From the NCBI GenBank assembly GCA_944390575.1, contig CALXQJ010000010.1, positions 1 to 64,000 on the forward strand: 64,000 nt of DNA. Reading direction: 5' to 3'. Below the pieces are notes generated by a model, which saw nothing but the letters and a program-made list of their open reading frames with translations, did not search any database and had not been told where the DNA came from. The translations under genes were made by a program, and so were the position numbers. This stretch comes from an uncultured Spirochaetota bacterium (GTDB lineage: Bacteria; Spirochaetota; Brachyspiria; Brachyspirales; Brachyspiraceae). Below are positions 46,605 through 56,957 of this stretch, piece by piece; the stretch's first letter is position 1, and the number at the start of each line of letters is the position of its first letter.

Positions 46605-47663
46605 TTATAAAATTATAACAGGCTTTATATTTTCTGATGGTTTTTCTTTTATAGATAAAAGCCCTTTCTCTAAATTATCCCAACCATATTCAATACTTGA
46701 AAAAATAGGATTTACATCAATTCTATTAAAGCTAAGTAAATTTGCATATTTTTCTGTTTTATATCTACCTCCAGGCATAAGTGTACCATATATAGCTTTA
46801 TGTCCCATACCAACTCCGTATGCAAGGCGAGGTATTTCTATAAACTCACCATCATCTATATAGTTTACATTACTAATAATCACCCCAGCTCTAACTATAT
46901 TAATAGCATCTTTAAAAATTTTAGATTTTCCACCACATATTATAACTTTATCAACGCACTTTTTATTAGTTAAATCAAATACCTCATTAGTAATATCCCC
47001 ATCTATATCATTAATAAAATCAGTAGCTCCATACATCTTAGCAACATCAATATATTTTTTATGGCACCCCACAACTATAATTCTACCCGCTCCACGTAGT
47101 TTTGAAGCTGCAATAGCAAGTAGTCCAACACATCCTATACCAATTATAACAACACAGTCACCATATTGAATATCAGCAATTTCAGCCCCCAAAAAAGCAG
47201 TAGGTATCATATCTGAAAGCATACCTCCTTCAGCATAGGTCATATTTTTAGGTAGTATAGCTAAATTACCATCAGCATCATTTATATGACAAAAATCAGC
47301 ATAAACACCATCTTTTATATTAGAAAACTCCCACCCAGCATTCATACCATTAGAATTTGAAGGATACCCCATCTGAGCTTCAATACTACTCCAATTAGGA
47401 GTGACAGAAGGTATTAAAACTTTATCCCCAATCTTAAAATCTCTAACCAAACTTCCAACCTCTACAACCTCCCCAACAGCCTCATGTCCTAAAATAAGGT
47501 TTTTTCTATCTCCAATAGCTCCACCCCAAACGGTATGAACATCCGATATACAAATAGCAACAGCAAGTGGACGTACAATAGCATCTCTATACCCACAAGT
47601 AGGCTTTTCCTTTTCTATCCACTGTGTTTTACCTATTCCCATCATAGCATAACCTTTCATCAT
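46605..47663 (-). CDS. NADP-type secondary alcohol dehydrogenase (zinc MDR family)
   Basis: A 352-residue medium-chain dehydrogenase very close to the Thermoanaerobacter brockii / Clostridium beijerinckii secondary alcohol dehydrogenases: KGYAMMGIGKTQWIEKEKP, DAIVRPLAVAICISDVHTV, ILGHEAVGEVVEVGS and GAGRIIVVG match closely. The catalytic zinc ligands are present (Cys in AICISD, His in GHE, Asp in MLSDMIPTAFLGAE), and there is no structural-zinc lobe, as in that group. The NADP-binding GSR of the brockii enzyme reads GCH here, so cofactor preference may differ. It probably reduces ketones or oxidises secondary alcohols during fermentation. Confidence 0.9.
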   Translation of the reverse strand: MMKGYAMMGIGKTQWIEKEKPTCGYRDAIVRPLAVAICISDVHTVWGGAIGDRKNLILGHEAVGEVVEVGSLVRDFKIGDKVLIPSVTPNWSSIEAQMGYPSNSNGMNAGWEFSNIKDGVYADFCHINDADGNLAILPKNMTYAEGGMLSDMIPTAFLGAEIADIQYGDCVVIIGIGCVGLLAIAASKLRGAGRIIVVGCHKKYIDVAKMYGATDFINDIDGDITNEVFDLTNKKCVDKVIICGGKSKIFKDAINIVRAGVIISNVNYIDDGEFIEIPRLAYGVGMGHKAIYGTLMPGGRYKTEKYANLLSFNRIDVNPIFSSIEYGWDNLEKGLLSIKEKPSENIKPVIIL

Positions 47664-47773
47664 AAAACTATACTCCTATGCGTTTATATATTTTAATTAT
47701 TTACTTAATAAAAAATATTAAATAGTATATAATCAAATACTAATAAATAAAAGGAAATAAAATATATACTAAT

Positions 47774-48841
47774 ATGAGATATATAATAGAACTTCTAAAT
47801 TTAAATGTTATAAACTCATCTCTAACAGACTTTCAAAATATTATAATATCATCTATTTTAATTATAATATTAGGATTTGTATTAGGAAGACTAAAAGTAT
47901 TTACAAATGAAACAGCTCATTCTATTACAAATATACTTCTTAATTTAACTTTTCCAGCATTATGTTTTACAGCTTTTATACAAGATATAGATAAAAATAT
48001 CATTATGCAAAGTATGAGTTTATTAATATTTGGTTTTATTGTATATATAGTTCTTATTCTAACATTTGGCAAATTATACTTTAACTATAAAGAAGACCCT
48101 AAAATAGCATTAACAATATGTACAATATTTGGTTCTACTACAACCTTTGGATTTCCTATAGTATATTCACTTTATGGTTCTGAAGGTCTTATTTATGCGA
48201 ATATATTCAACTTGTCATATAGGGTATTTTTATATTCGTATGCATTAATAAAAATGAGTGGTATAAAATTTAGATTAGAGAATATACATGAAATGATATT
48301 TAATCCTATTTTATTTTCCACTTTTTTAGGACTTATAGTATGGATATTTCAAGATAATTTTCCACATATTAGCATAGAAAAGAATAATATAGTTTCTTAT
48401 GTTTCTATAGTAAGAATAGATCATACTCTTCCATCAATTTTTCACACATTAAAATTATTGGCTTCTTTAACATCAGCACTTGCTTGGCTTTCCATAGGTA
48501 TTACATTATCAAATTTATCTATTAAATCAGCATTACTTTCAAAAACTTCTTGGTATTATTCTTTTAATAAAGTCATATTTTTACCACTGCTAACACTATT
48601 AGTATTAATAGCATTAAAATATTTTAATGTTATGGATATTTCATATATAGCAGTAGTAGCAGTTGTTATATTAATGGCAACACCAACAGGTGCAGTAGTA
48701 GCTGCTTATTCTCTTAAATATGATAAAGCACCAGTTTTAATTTCTAATTGCTATTTTCTATCTACAGTATTAAGCCTTATATTAATTCCACTTTGGATTA
48801 TTATTCTTGAAATCTTAAAAAGTGCAGGTATTTTATTTTAA
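47774..48841 (+). CDS. AEC-family transporter
   Basis: A 355-residue membrane protein of the auxin efflux carrier superfamily. About ten helices are visible; typical segments are FVLGRLKVFTNETAHSITNILLNLTFPALCF at the start, TICTIFGSTTTFGFPIVYSLYGSEGLIYANIF in the middle, and MATPTGAVVAAYSLKYD near the end. Bacterial members export malate or other organic acids; the substrate here is unknown. Its last nine bases overlap the end of the convergent aminotransferase gene. No strong ribosome binding site is seen. Confidence 0.88.
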   Translation: MRYIIELLNLNVINSSLTDFQNIIISSILIIILGFVLGRLKVFTNETAHSITNILLNLTFPALCFTAFIQDIDKNIIMQSMSLLIFGFIVYIVLILTFGKLYFNYKEDPKIALTICTIFGSTTTFGFPIVYSLYGSEGLIYANIFNLSYRVFLYSYALIKMSGIKFRLENIHEMIFNPILFSTFLGLIVWIFQDNFPHISIEKNNIVSYVSIVRIDHTLPSIFHTLKLLASLTSALAWLSIGITLSNLSIKSALLSKTSWYYSFNKVIFLPLLTLLVLIALKYFNVMDISYIAVVAVVILMATPTGAVVAAYSLKYDKAPVLISNCYFLSTVLSLILIPLWIIILEILKSAGILF

Positions 48842-49945
48842 AACTTCTTTTATAGCATTAATAACTAAATCTTGTTCTTCTTTTAGAATGTCATTATCTA
48901 TTGGAAGAGCTATATTATGTTTTGAGGCATATTCTGCAATAGGAAAATCTCCTTCTTTATATCCAAACTTATCTTTCATAATAGGTGCTAAGTGAATAGG
49001 ATTTGGATAGTATAAAGCAGTTGGAATATTGAGTTTATTTAGTTTTTCTCTAATATCATCTCTATTTTCTACCTGTATTACATATTGAGCATATACAGTT
49101 TTATTATATGAAGCTACTTCTGGAGTTTTTACAATATCTTTTAAATTTTGAGTATAATATTCTCCAGCTTTTCTTCTATGCTCCATATCATCATCATATC
49201 CTTTAAATTTCTCTAATAAAATACCAGCCTGTAAATTATCAAGTCTTCCAGTAGTTCCTAATTGAACATGTACCATACCACCGCTATCACCATGATGACG
49301 AAGTTGTTTCATACTACTATAAAGCTTTTCATCATTTGTAAATATCATACCCCCATCACCAAAACAACCAAGAGGTTTAGCAGGAAAAAATGAAGTAGTA
49401 GCAATTTCACCAAATTGTCCACTACAAGATTTTATATTATTATATGTAGCACCAAATGACTGACAAGCATCTTCTATTACAAATATATTATGTTTTTTTG
49501 CAATATCTAATATAATATCATAATTAGCACATTGCCCAAATAAATTTACAGGTATAATACCAACAGTATTTTTATTAATAAGGCTTTCTAATTTGTTTGT
49601 ATCAATATTAAAATATTCATCAATATCACATACAACAACCTTAGCACCCAAGAAAGCAGGAGCTTCAGCTGTAGAGAAAAATGTCATAGCAGGAACAATA
49701 ATTTCTTTTTTAGAGTTATCCTCATCAGGCTTAATTCCAAGAGCAATAAGAGAAAGTACAATAGCAGTATGTCCAGAAGATATTCCCAAAGCATACTTAG
49801 CCCCAACATATTTTGCAAGTGTGCTTTCTAATTCTTCTAATTCTTCTCCAAATATAAATTGACTTCTCGATATAATAGAAGATATTCTACTGTCTATACT
49901 CTCTTTTCTTTTTTCATATCCTCTATATAGGTTCATATATTTCAT
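48833..49945 (-). CDS. DegT/DnrJ/EryC1/StrS-family aminotransferase
   Basis: A PLP-dependent sugar aminotransferase-type protein, 370 residues. Signatures: FGEELEELESTLAKYVGAKYALGISSGHTAIVL, VIPVNLFGQCANYD, IEDACQSFGATYNN and the PLP-binding Lys in TTSFFPAKPLGCFGDGG. Members transaminate nucleotide-linked keto sugars for surface polysaccharides. No sugar nucleotide genes are adjacent, so the pathway is uncertain. An AGGAG precedes the start. The 3' end overlaps the AEC gene by nine bases. Confidence 0.92.
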   Translation of the reverse strand: MKYMNLYRGYEKRKESIDSRISSIISRSQFIFGEELEELESTLAKYVGAKYALGISSGHTAIVLSLIALGIKPDEDNSKKEIIVPAMTFFSTAEAPAFLGAKVVVCDIDEYFNIDTNKLESLINKNTVGIIPVNLFGQCANYDIILDIAKKHNIFVIEDACQSFGATYNNIKSCSGQFGEIATTSFFPAKPLGCFGDGGMIFTNDEKLYSSMKQLRHHGDSGGMVHVQLGTTGRLDNLQAGILLEKFKGYDDDMEHRRKAGEYYTQNLKDIVKTPEVASYNKTVYAQYVIQVENRDDIREKLNKLNIPTALYYPNPIHLAPIMKDKFGYKEGDFPIAEYASKHNIALPIDNDILKEEQDLVINAIKEVLK

Positions 49946-50145
49946 AATTTAAATATCTCCTAATATATTTTTATTTTTTTATAAATTATAATTAAATATC
50001 TTTTTATAGTTTATAATTATTATACTATAATAGTACAATAATTATAACTCTTTTTATATAGAAAAATAAAAAAAATTATGTTATACTTCATCAATTAAAA
50101 AATAACTTTAATAAAAAAATAACTTTATCTAAAGGTACAATTATA

Positions 50146-51552
50146 ATGAAAAACATAGCTATTATAGGGCGTCCTAATGTTGGTAAGTCTACTCTTTTTA
50201 ATAGACTAGTTGGTAGAAGAAAGGCCATAGTAGATCCTATAGCTGGAGTTACAAGAGATGTTTCTATTGCAAGTATGTATATAGATGGTATTGAGTTTAA
50301 TATTTTTGATACTGGTGGACTTTTAGATATTAGTGATGATAGCTTGAATGATAAGGTTAGAGAAAAGGCATTGAAAACTGCTTTTGAAAATGCTGATATA
50401 TTACTATTTTTGGTGGATGCTCACCAGACTCATCCTGATGATAGATACTTTCTTAATGTTATAAGAAAATCATCAAAACCTATTATACTTACTATAAATA
50501 AAGTAGATTCATCTTCACACGAAAATCTTATAAGTGATTTTTATTCACTTGGCATTAATGATATAGTTACAATTAGTGCAGAGCATAATAATGGTATCAA
50601 TGATTTAAAATATAAAATATTAGAACTTTTAGATATAGAACCTACTCAGGAGTTTATGGATCTACTTAGAGGCAAGAAAACAAAAAAAAGTAAAGAGGCT
50701 CTTGAAGAAAGCTATTATGAAACAGATGAAGAGATTTTAGAAGATGAAGCTACAGAAGAAGAAAAGCTAATAAATATAGCAATAGTTGGTAAACCTAATG
50801 CTGGTAAATCTACACTTTTAAATACATTACTTGGAAAAGATAGAAGTATAGTATCAAACATAGCAGGTACTACAAGAGATTCTATAGATGAAGTTTTTAA
50901 TTTTAAGGGAGATAATATTTGTTTAGTAGATACTGCTGGTATACGAAAAAAGAAAAATGTTAATACAGATGTTGAGTATTATAGTGTTAATAGGGCTGTT
51001 AAGGCTATAGAAGCTTCTGATGTTTGTATTTTAATGCTTGATGTATTAGAAGGTTTAACAGATCAAGATAAAACAATAGCAAGTCTTATAGTAGAGAGAA
51101 AAAAGGGTATTGTAATAGCTGCTAACAAGTGGGATATTCGTGAGGAGGGTACTACTTGGAATGATTATGAAGCTTATATGAAAGAGACTTTTCCTGTTTT
51201 AAACTATGCATTTTTTGCTAGAGTTTGTGCTACTCGTAAAAATGATGCCGAGAAACTACTATCTCTTGCTGTGCGTGTTGCAAAAACAAGGCTTCAAAAA
51301 TATGAAACTCATCCATTAACTGATACTATGGTACGTCTTACAAGAGAATATACTATAACAGCAGGAAATACTCCATTTAAGATATACTACGTAACTCAAA
51401 CAGGAGTAAATCCACCAGCTTTTGCAATATTTTGTAATCAACCACATAAATTAAATGCTCATTATAAACGATACTTAGAAAACAGATTTAGAGAAATATT
51501 CGACTTTAGAGGTACTCCTATTATATTAAATTTTAGAAAAAGAGGAAAATAA
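50146..51552 (+). CDS. der: Ribosome biogenesis GTPase Der (EngA)
   Basis: Der has two tandem GTPase domains and assists assembly of the 50S subunit. The 468 residues are normal. Domain 1: GRPNVGKST (7-15), DTGGL, NKVD. An acidic linker lies near 175-205 (several Glu). Domain 2: GKPNAGKST, AGTTRDSID, DTAGI and NKWD. A C-terminal KH-like domain follows, with TGVNPPAFAIFCNQP. plsY starts two bases after the stop, so they are coupled; the der-plsY pairing is common. Confidence 0.97.
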   Translation: MKNIAIIGRPNVGKSTLFNRLVGRRKAIVDPIAGVTRDVSIASMYIDGIEFNIFDTGGLLDISDDSLNDKVREKALKTAFENADILLFLVDAHQTHPDDRYFLNVIRKSSKPIILTINKVDSSSHENLISDFYSLGINDIVTISAEHNNGINDLKYKILELLDIEPTQEFMDLLRGKKTKKSKEALEESYYETDEEILEDEATEEEKLINIAIVGKPNAGKSTLLNTLLGKDRSIVSNIAGTTRDSIDEVFNFKGDNICLVDTAGIRKKKNVNTDVEYYSVNRAVKAIEASDVCILMLDVLEGLTDQDKTIASLIVERKKGIVIAANKWDIREEGTTWNDYEAYMKETFPVLNYAFFARVCATRKNDAEKLLSLAVRVAKTRLQKYETHPLTDTMVRLTREYTITAGNTPFKIYYVTQTGVNPPAFAIFCNQPHKLNAHYKRYLENRFREIFDFRGTPIILNFRKRGK

Positions 51553-51554
51553 AA

Positions 51555-52199
51555 ATGACTATAAAAATTATAATAAGTTTGTTAATATCATATATTATTG
51601 GAGCTATACCTTTTGCTGTTATTATTGCATCTGCTAATGGTAAAAATATTTTTGAGGAAGGTAGTAAGAATCCTGGTTCTTCTAATGTACTTAGGGTTTG
51701 TGGTAAGAAGGCTGGAATACTCTGCTATTTTTTAGATATTTCTAAGGGTGCTGTTGCTGTTTTGATACCTGCACTTTTTATTATAAAAACAAGCGATTAT
51801 AGCTGGGTACTTATTCTTTGTGCAGTATTTTCTATACTTGGGCATGTTTATTCTGTATTTTTAAAGTTTAGAGGGGGTAAGGGTGTTGCTACTGCAGCGG
51901 GTTCTATGTTTATGCTTGCACCTGTTTCGCTTCTTATTACTATGATTTTCTTTTTTGCAGGACTTTTTGCTTCTAAAAAAACAGTTGCTATTGGATCTAC
52001 TGTTGGAGTTATTGCTTTTCCTTTGATACTTACAGCTCTTAATTTTAATGCTAATTTTCTTTATAGATTCTTTTTTAATGTTGAGTATAAATATTTAATA
52101 TGTGTGGCAATTTTACTTGCTTTATTTATTATAATAAAACATATTCCAAATTATAAGAGAATGCTTAAAGGTGAAGAGAATAGTTTTGAAAAGAAGTAA
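51555..52199 (+). CDS. plsY: Acyl-phosphate glycerol-3-phosphate acyltransferase PlsY
   Basis: PlsY transfers the acyl group from acyl-phosphate (made by PlsX, gene at 1882) to glycerol-3-phosphate, giving lysophosphatidate. It is a 214-residue membrane protein with five to seven helices. The three cytoplasmic motifs are clear: SKNPGSSNVLRVCGKKAG, HVYSVFLKFRGGKGVATAAG and, at the end, KHIPNYKRMLKGEE. Coupled to der; a terminator follows. Confidence 0.96.
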   Translation: MTIKIIISLLISYIIGAIPFAVIIASANGKNIFEEGSKNPGSSNVLRVCGKKAGILCYFLDISKGAVAVLIPALFIIKTSDYSWVLILCAVFSILGHVYSVFLKFRGGKGVATAAGSMFMLAPVSLLITMIFFFAGLFASKKTVAIGSTVGVIAFPLILTALNFNANFLYRFFFNVEYKYLICVAILLALFIIIKHIPNYKRMLKGEENSFEKK

Positions 52200-52220
52200 A
52201 TATAATATTATTTTATAATA

Positions 52221-52262
52221 TAAAAAAGCTCTGCTATTTATTTTAGTAGAGCTTTTATTATT
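52221..52262 (+). terminator. Rho-independent terminator of der-plsY
   Basis: AAAAGCTCTGCTA pairs with TAGTAGAGCTTTT (one G-U) around a seven-base loop, followed by a T-rich run. Confidence 0.82.
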
Positions 52263-52329
52263 TTTTAATATTATAATTATTGAAATATTACCGACCTTTA
52301 AAAATAACTCTTTTAAGTAGGTATATATT

Positions 52330-53505
52330 ATGATAAAAAAAACTATTACTCTTTTATTATTATGTTTTATAAATAGTGTATTATTAAATGCAAATATAAA
52401 TGACATATTAAAAAATAAAAAAACATACAAAATAGAAAATGGTAATAGTGAGGAAAAACGATTTCAAGCAGTTCGACTTCTTAATAATAGCTACAAAGTA
52501 GTAGAGCTAAGTGCAAAGCAAATATATACTACAGAGAGTATTGATATTTATTTAGAAAATGAATATGAAGTTAATCATAATGAGCTTAAAAAAATTATAA
52601 ATGAAACTATGAATGCTTTAAAAATGGAGGAGTATATTTTTGGAAAACTTGATAGCAAACTTATACTTCTTATAATGGATATTAATGGTGGTGATAAGGG
52701 GTATAATGCTTATTTGCAAGGTTATTCTATTTTGGAAGGTGATGATACTGAAATAGAGAATGATAACAAAAATATAATTTTTTTAGATTATATAAATGGT
52801 TGGTATAGTATAGACTCTGTATTAAATACAATTATACATGAACTTCAGCATGTTATTCATTATAGCATTTTAAGAAAAAATCATAATAATAATTTAAAAG
52901 GTAAATTTGATGTATGGGTAGATGAGGCATTATCAGAGGCAGCAGTTATAGCATACAGAGGTTATTTACCCAAAAATAGATTAGACTATTTTAATACAGA
53001 TTCAATGTATCTTATAACAAAAGGTGATTATTTTATTAATTGGAAAGGTGGATACACTGTTCACAAGTATGCTACTGTATCATTATTTATGTATTGGCTT
53101 GCACTTCAATCTAAAAATGGATTTGAGATTTATAAAGATATTGCAAATGCACCAGAAGAGTATAGAGGTACATATAAGGCTATACTTTATGCAGCACAAA
53201 AAAATATAAGAAATTTTAAAGATTGGAGCGAGTTATATGCTACTTGGCTTCAGGCTAATTATAAAAATGATGTTAGTGGTATTTATGGTTATTATAATAA
53301 AATTAAAGTTGAACCTAAAATTATTACTTCACAAATTAATTTTTCTATGCCTCCTGGATCTGCTGTATATGTTAAGGGAGATTTTAGAAGTGATGATAAA
53401 CTACTTAGATATGTTCCTCTTGAAGGTGACATATATTTAGTTTATAATCCAGATACAAATACAGAAGGCATAGATAGATTTTTAATAGTAAACTCCTACT
53501 ATTAA
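52330..53505 (+). CDS. Secreted zinc metallopeptidase, M30 (hyicolysin)-like
   Basis: A 391-residue protein with a signal peptide (to about LLNANI, residue 23). The zinc motif HELQH (in TIIHELQHVIHY, about residue 175) is followed about 40 residues later by WVDEALSEAAVIAY, supplying the third ligand Glu. This HExxH...E spacing and the DEALSE phrase resemble peptidase family M30. The C-terminal 60 residues are a separate beta-rich part (FSMPPGSAVYVKGDF). It is probably exported and may act on host or envelope proteins; substrate and toxicity are unknown. Confidence 0.75.
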   Translation: MIKKTITLLLLCFINSVLLNANINDILKNKKTYKIENGNSEEKRFQAVRLLNNSYKVVELSAKQIYTTESIDIYLENEYEVNHNELKKIINETMNALKMEEYIFGKLDSKLILLIMDINGGDKGYNAYLQGYSILEGDDTEIENDNKNIIFLDYINGWYSIDSVLNTIIHELQHVIHYSILRKNHNNNLKGKFDVWVDEALSEAAVIAYRGYLPKNRLDYFNTDSMYLITKGDYFINWKGGYTVHKYATVSLFMYWLALQSKNGFEIYKDIANAPEEYRGTYKAILYAAQKNIRNFKDWSELYATWLQANYKNDVSGIYGYYNKIKVEPKIITSQINFSMPPGSAVYVKGDFRSDDKLLRYVPLEGDIYLVYNPDTNTEGIDRFLIVNSYY

Positions 53506-53509
53506 ATTT

Positions 53510-54823
53510 TTATAGTCTACCCATAATACTAAGTATTAGTATAAGTATAGATACTATTACAAAAATATATTTAGCTAAGAAATCAAAACTTTTAGGTAAT
53601 TCTTTATTCATCCCTAACTGTACATTTTCTCTAAACTTTTTCATTCCAAATATCCAATAAATAACAATAGCAGAAAGCATAGCTCCAGTAGGTACTATAT
53701 ATATAGAAACAAAGTCCATCCAAATACCAACTTTCTCTCCATTTTCTATAAATACTCCAACAGCAATCATTATAATACCAATAATAATAACAGCAGTTTT
53801 TCTTGAAATATTAAATCTATCTTGAAGAGCTTCTACAGGACATTCCATTAAATTAATAAGTGATGAAATAGCTGCAAATAGTACAGATAAATTAAATAGG
53901 AATGCAAAAAACTCTCCAAATGGTATTTGTTTAAATACCAATGGCAACGATATAAAAAGAAGTGGTGGACCAGCATTAGGGCTAATATTAAAAGCAAAAA
54001 CAGCAGGTATTACAACAAAAGCACAAAGTAAAGCACCCATAGAACTATAAATAGCAGTTTGTATTGCAGATTTTACTATATTGATATTATTATCTAAATA
54101 AGACCCATAAACTACCATTCCAGAACCAGCAAGTGAAAGCGAGAAAAATGCTTGACCAAGAGCTATAGCCCAAGCTTTTGTATCATATAATACACTCCAA
54201 TTTGGTACTAATAAGTATTTAATTCCTTCTTTAATGTTTGGAAGCGTTAATACTCTTATAAGTAATATAATAAAAAGTATATAAAACATAGGCATAAAAA
54301 TCTTATTAGCCCTTTCAATTCCTTTTGATATACCACCTACTAAAATAATTACACAAATAAGTATAGAAATAATATGCCAAGAAACAGAGCCAAAATCTGA
54401 TGCTAATATAGAAAAATACTCAGCAAAATTATCATTAGCAAATAAACTTCCATCAATAGACCCAATAGTATATCTTAATACCCATCCAACTACAACAGAA
54501 TACCCAATAGCAATACCCAAAGCACCAAACATAGGTATAGAACCAATAAAAGCTCCCAGTTTTTTATTTTTAAAAGCATTAGCAAAAGACCCTATAGGAC
54601 CAGTTTTATTCATTCTTCCAAGTGTAAACTCGCCTATAAGTCCAACAACTCCTAAAATAATAGTAAAAGCAAAGTATAATATTAAAAATACAGCACCCCC
54701 AAATTGTCCAACCCTCCAAGGAAAAAGCCACACATTTCCAATCCCAACAGCAGACCCTATACATGCAATTATAAACCCTATATTACTACTAAAATGACCT
54801 CTTATTTTTTTATCTTTATACAT
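53510..54823 (-). CDS. Sodium-dependent neurotransmitter-symporter (NSS) family transporter
   Basis: A LeuT-like amino-acid:Na+ symporter. The start is the ATG at 54823, giving 437 residues; an in-frame ATG at 54889 adds a stretch unlike the family start. The N-terminal signature is HFSSNIGFIIACIGSAVGIGNVWLFPW with FGGAVFLILY after it (TM1 and TM2). The region LGQAFFSLSLAGSGMVVYGS is TM6. About eleven to twelve helices are predicted. The substrate, possibly an aromatic or other neutral amino acid, cannot be set from sequence. It ends five bases after the convergent metallopeptidase gene. Confidence 0.92.
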   Translation of the reverse strand: MYKDKKIRGHFSSNIGFIIACIGSAVGIGNVWLFPWRVGQFGGAVFLILYFAFTIILGVVGLIGEFTLGRMNKTGPIGSFANAFKNKKLGAFIGSIPMFGALGIAIGYSVVVGWVLRYTIGSIDGSLFANDNFAEYFSILASDFGSVSWHIISILICVIILVGGISKGIERANKIFMPMFYILFIILLIRVLTLPNIKEGIKYLLVPNWSVLYDTKAWAIALGQAFFSLSLAGSGMVVYGSYLDNNINIVKSAIQTAIYSSMGALLCAFVVIPAVFAFNISPNAGPPLLFISLPLVFKQIPFGEFFAFLFNLSVLFAAISSLINLMECPVEALQDRFNISRKTAVIIIGIIMIAVGVFIENGEKVGIWMDFVSIYIVPTGAMLSAIVIYWIFGMKKFRENVQLGMNKELPKSFDFLAKYIFVIVSILILILSIMGRL

Positions 54824-55018
54824 AATAGAACTCTCTAATCCCTTAATTACTGTATATAGTATTTTACAATAATTTAATACTAATATCAATACTAAAATAT
54901 TAATATTTTCTATGGTATATATTCTGTTTTATAAAATTAAATAATATAGTTTAGGCATCTCGTTTCCGAATATAAATCTAATATAATATATAAGAAAATA
55001 AAAAAAGGGTTTGTTCAA

Positions 55019-56869
55019 ATGAAAAAGATGAATAGTTTAGCTATTAAGGTTCCTGTTATTTTGTCACTTTTTACAGCAGTATTTGTTACTATATTATGTT
55101 TTAGTGCATTAAATATCGCTGGACGTGGTATAACTAAGGGGAGATTTGAAGGTTTTTATACCACAGTTCAAGGGTATAGTTCAGTTTTTGATGCTTGGTT
55201 TAGGACACAGTCTTATATATTGGAAATATATGCTTCTGTAGATACTATAGATGATTATTTATTAGATCCTACAGGTAGTTTTAATGAGTTAAAAAATACA
55301 TTAAAGGTTTTTAGAGAAAAGAATGCTTGTTCTATAAATATAGGTATTGTTTCTCTTGATGGTAGAATATTAGTTGATAGTGATTATGATACTTGGACTA
55401 ATAAACAATTTAGTGATACTTATTCTGATGCTTGGAATAAGATAAAGTCTAAAGAATATGGCTATGGTAATGTTGTTTATGACAATACATTTATTACTTC
55501 TCCTGTAAATGGTCATCCTTCATTTTTATTTATTACACCTGTATTTGATGGTGGTAGAGAAGTTGCTTATCTATATACTATTTTTAGTTTGAATGAATTT
55601 TATAAGAATTATATGAATGATGTTAATTTGGGTGAGAGTGGAATATTAATAGTATATGGTGGTAATAATAAGATAATAATGAGTTCTGATTATAATTTAA
55701 TAGGAGTAGATACAGTTCCTGAGTTTAGAGATGCTTATAATAAGGGGCTTGATAATGGTATTATAAAGAAATATAATGCCCAAGATACAGTTTATTCTGC
55801 GTATTATCAAAGATTAAAATATGTTCCTTGGTATACTGTTATGACTATGACTGATGAAGAGATATTTAGGGATGTGCGTAAGGCTACAATAAGTGGGGTA
55901 TTATTAGGAGTACTTACTATTATTGCTATTGCTATTTTTATAGTATTCTTCATACGTTCTATAACAAGACCTCTTGCTATTGTTGTTGATGAGGCTAAAA
56001 AGATAGAAAATGGTGATTTAAGAGAATCTAATAATAGTATGAAAGATAGAAATGATGAAATAGGTGCTCTTGCAGATTCTTTCAAGCATATGAGATACAA
56101 GCTTGTTGAGACTATTACTGAAGTTAATAATGCTTCTGAAAATATTATGCAGGCTTCTGAAAGACTTGCTAGCGGTAACTTAGAGCTTTCTCGTAGAACA
56201 GAGGCTCAGGCTGCAAACTTAGAAGAGACTGCTGCTTCTATGGAAGAGATGGCTTCTACAATTAAATCTTCTACAGAGTATTCTGTTAATGGTAATGATA
56301 TGATGATAGCTTCTAAAAAATCTATAGATGATGCTGGTGGTATTATATTAGAAACTACAAGAAATATAGAAGAAGTACATGAGGCTAGTTCTAAGATTAA
56401 GGATATTACAAAATTGATTGAAGATATTGCCTTCCAAACTAATATTCTTGCACTTAATGCTTCTGTTGAGGCTGCTCGTGCTGGTGATATGGGTAAGGGT
56501 TTTGGTGTTGTAGCTTCAGAGGTTCGTAACTTAGCTCAAACTACTCAAACTTCTGTAAAAGATATTACAGACTTAATTGATAATGTTTATACAAAAATAG
56601 ATAAAGCTACAGAAACAGCTCATCAATCTCAAGAGATATTTGCTGATATTAAAGTTAAAATAGATGAAACAGCTAATATTATGCAGGGTATTAGTTCTGC
56701 TGCTGTAGAACAACAAACAGGTGTAGAACAGGTAAATAGAGCGGTTTCTGAGATGGATATGGCTACTCAAAAAAATAGTGCTTTAGTAAATGAGGCTGAA
56801 AGTGCTTCAAGAGACTTAGTATCTCAGGCTAATACATTAAAGAGTGTTATGAGTTTCTTTAAGCTATAA
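55019..56869 (+). CDS. Methyl-accepting chemotaxis protein
   Basis: A 616-residue chemoreceptor. First transmembrane helix about 11-33, a dCache-type periplasmic domain (with CSINIGIVSLDGRILVDSDYD and SPVNGHPSFLFITPVF), second helix about 290-315, HAMP (RPLAIVVDEAKKIENGDLRE) and the signalling coiled coil with tip [20 protein letters not shown]. It is a paralogue of the receptor at 32876; the cytoplasmic parts are nearly the same, the sensor parts differ. It ends directly at MSFFKL with no tail, so it lacks the docking pentapeptide found on the other receptor. The ligand is unknown. Confidence 0.94.
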   Translation: MKKMNSLAIKVPVILSLFTAVFVTILCFSALNIAGRGITKGRFEGFYTTVQGYSSVFDAWFRTQSYILEIYASVDTIDDYLLDPTGSFNELKNTLKVFREKNACSINIGIVSLDGRILVDSDYDTWTNKQFSDTYSDAWNKIKSKEYGYGNVVYDNTFITSPVNGHPSFLFITPVFDGGREVAYLYTIFSLNEFYKNYMNDVNLGESGILIVYGGNNKIIMSSDYNLIGVDTVPEFRDAYNKGLDNGIIKKYNAQDTVYSAYYQRLKYVPWYTVMTMTDEEIFRDVRKATISGVLLGVLTIIAIAIFIVFFIRSITRPLAIVVDEAKKIENGDLRESNNSMKDRNDEIGALADSFKHMRYKLVETITEVNNASENIMQASERLASGNLELSRRTEAQAANLEETAASMEEMASTIKSSTEYSVNGNDMMIASKKSIDDAGGIILETTRNIEEVHEASSKIKDITKLIEDIAFQTNILALNASVEAARAGDMGKGFGVVASEVRNLAQTTQTSVKDITDLIDNVYTKIDKATETAHQSQEIFADIKVKIDETANIMQGISSAAVEQQTGVEQVNRAVSEMDMATQKNSALVNEAESASRDLVSQANTLKSVMSFFKL

Positions 56870-56895
56870 TAGATTATATAAAATTATGATATAAT

Positions 56896-56929
56896 AAAAG
56901 GAATACTAATTAAGTATTCCTTTTTTATT
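56896..56929 (+). terminator. Rho-independent terminator of the second MCP gene
   Basis: AAAAGGAATACT pairs with AGTATTCCTTTT, followed by T residues, 27 bases after the stop. Confidence 0.82.
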
Positions 56930-56957
56930 TTCTTTTTATTAAATAATTTTTTTATTA

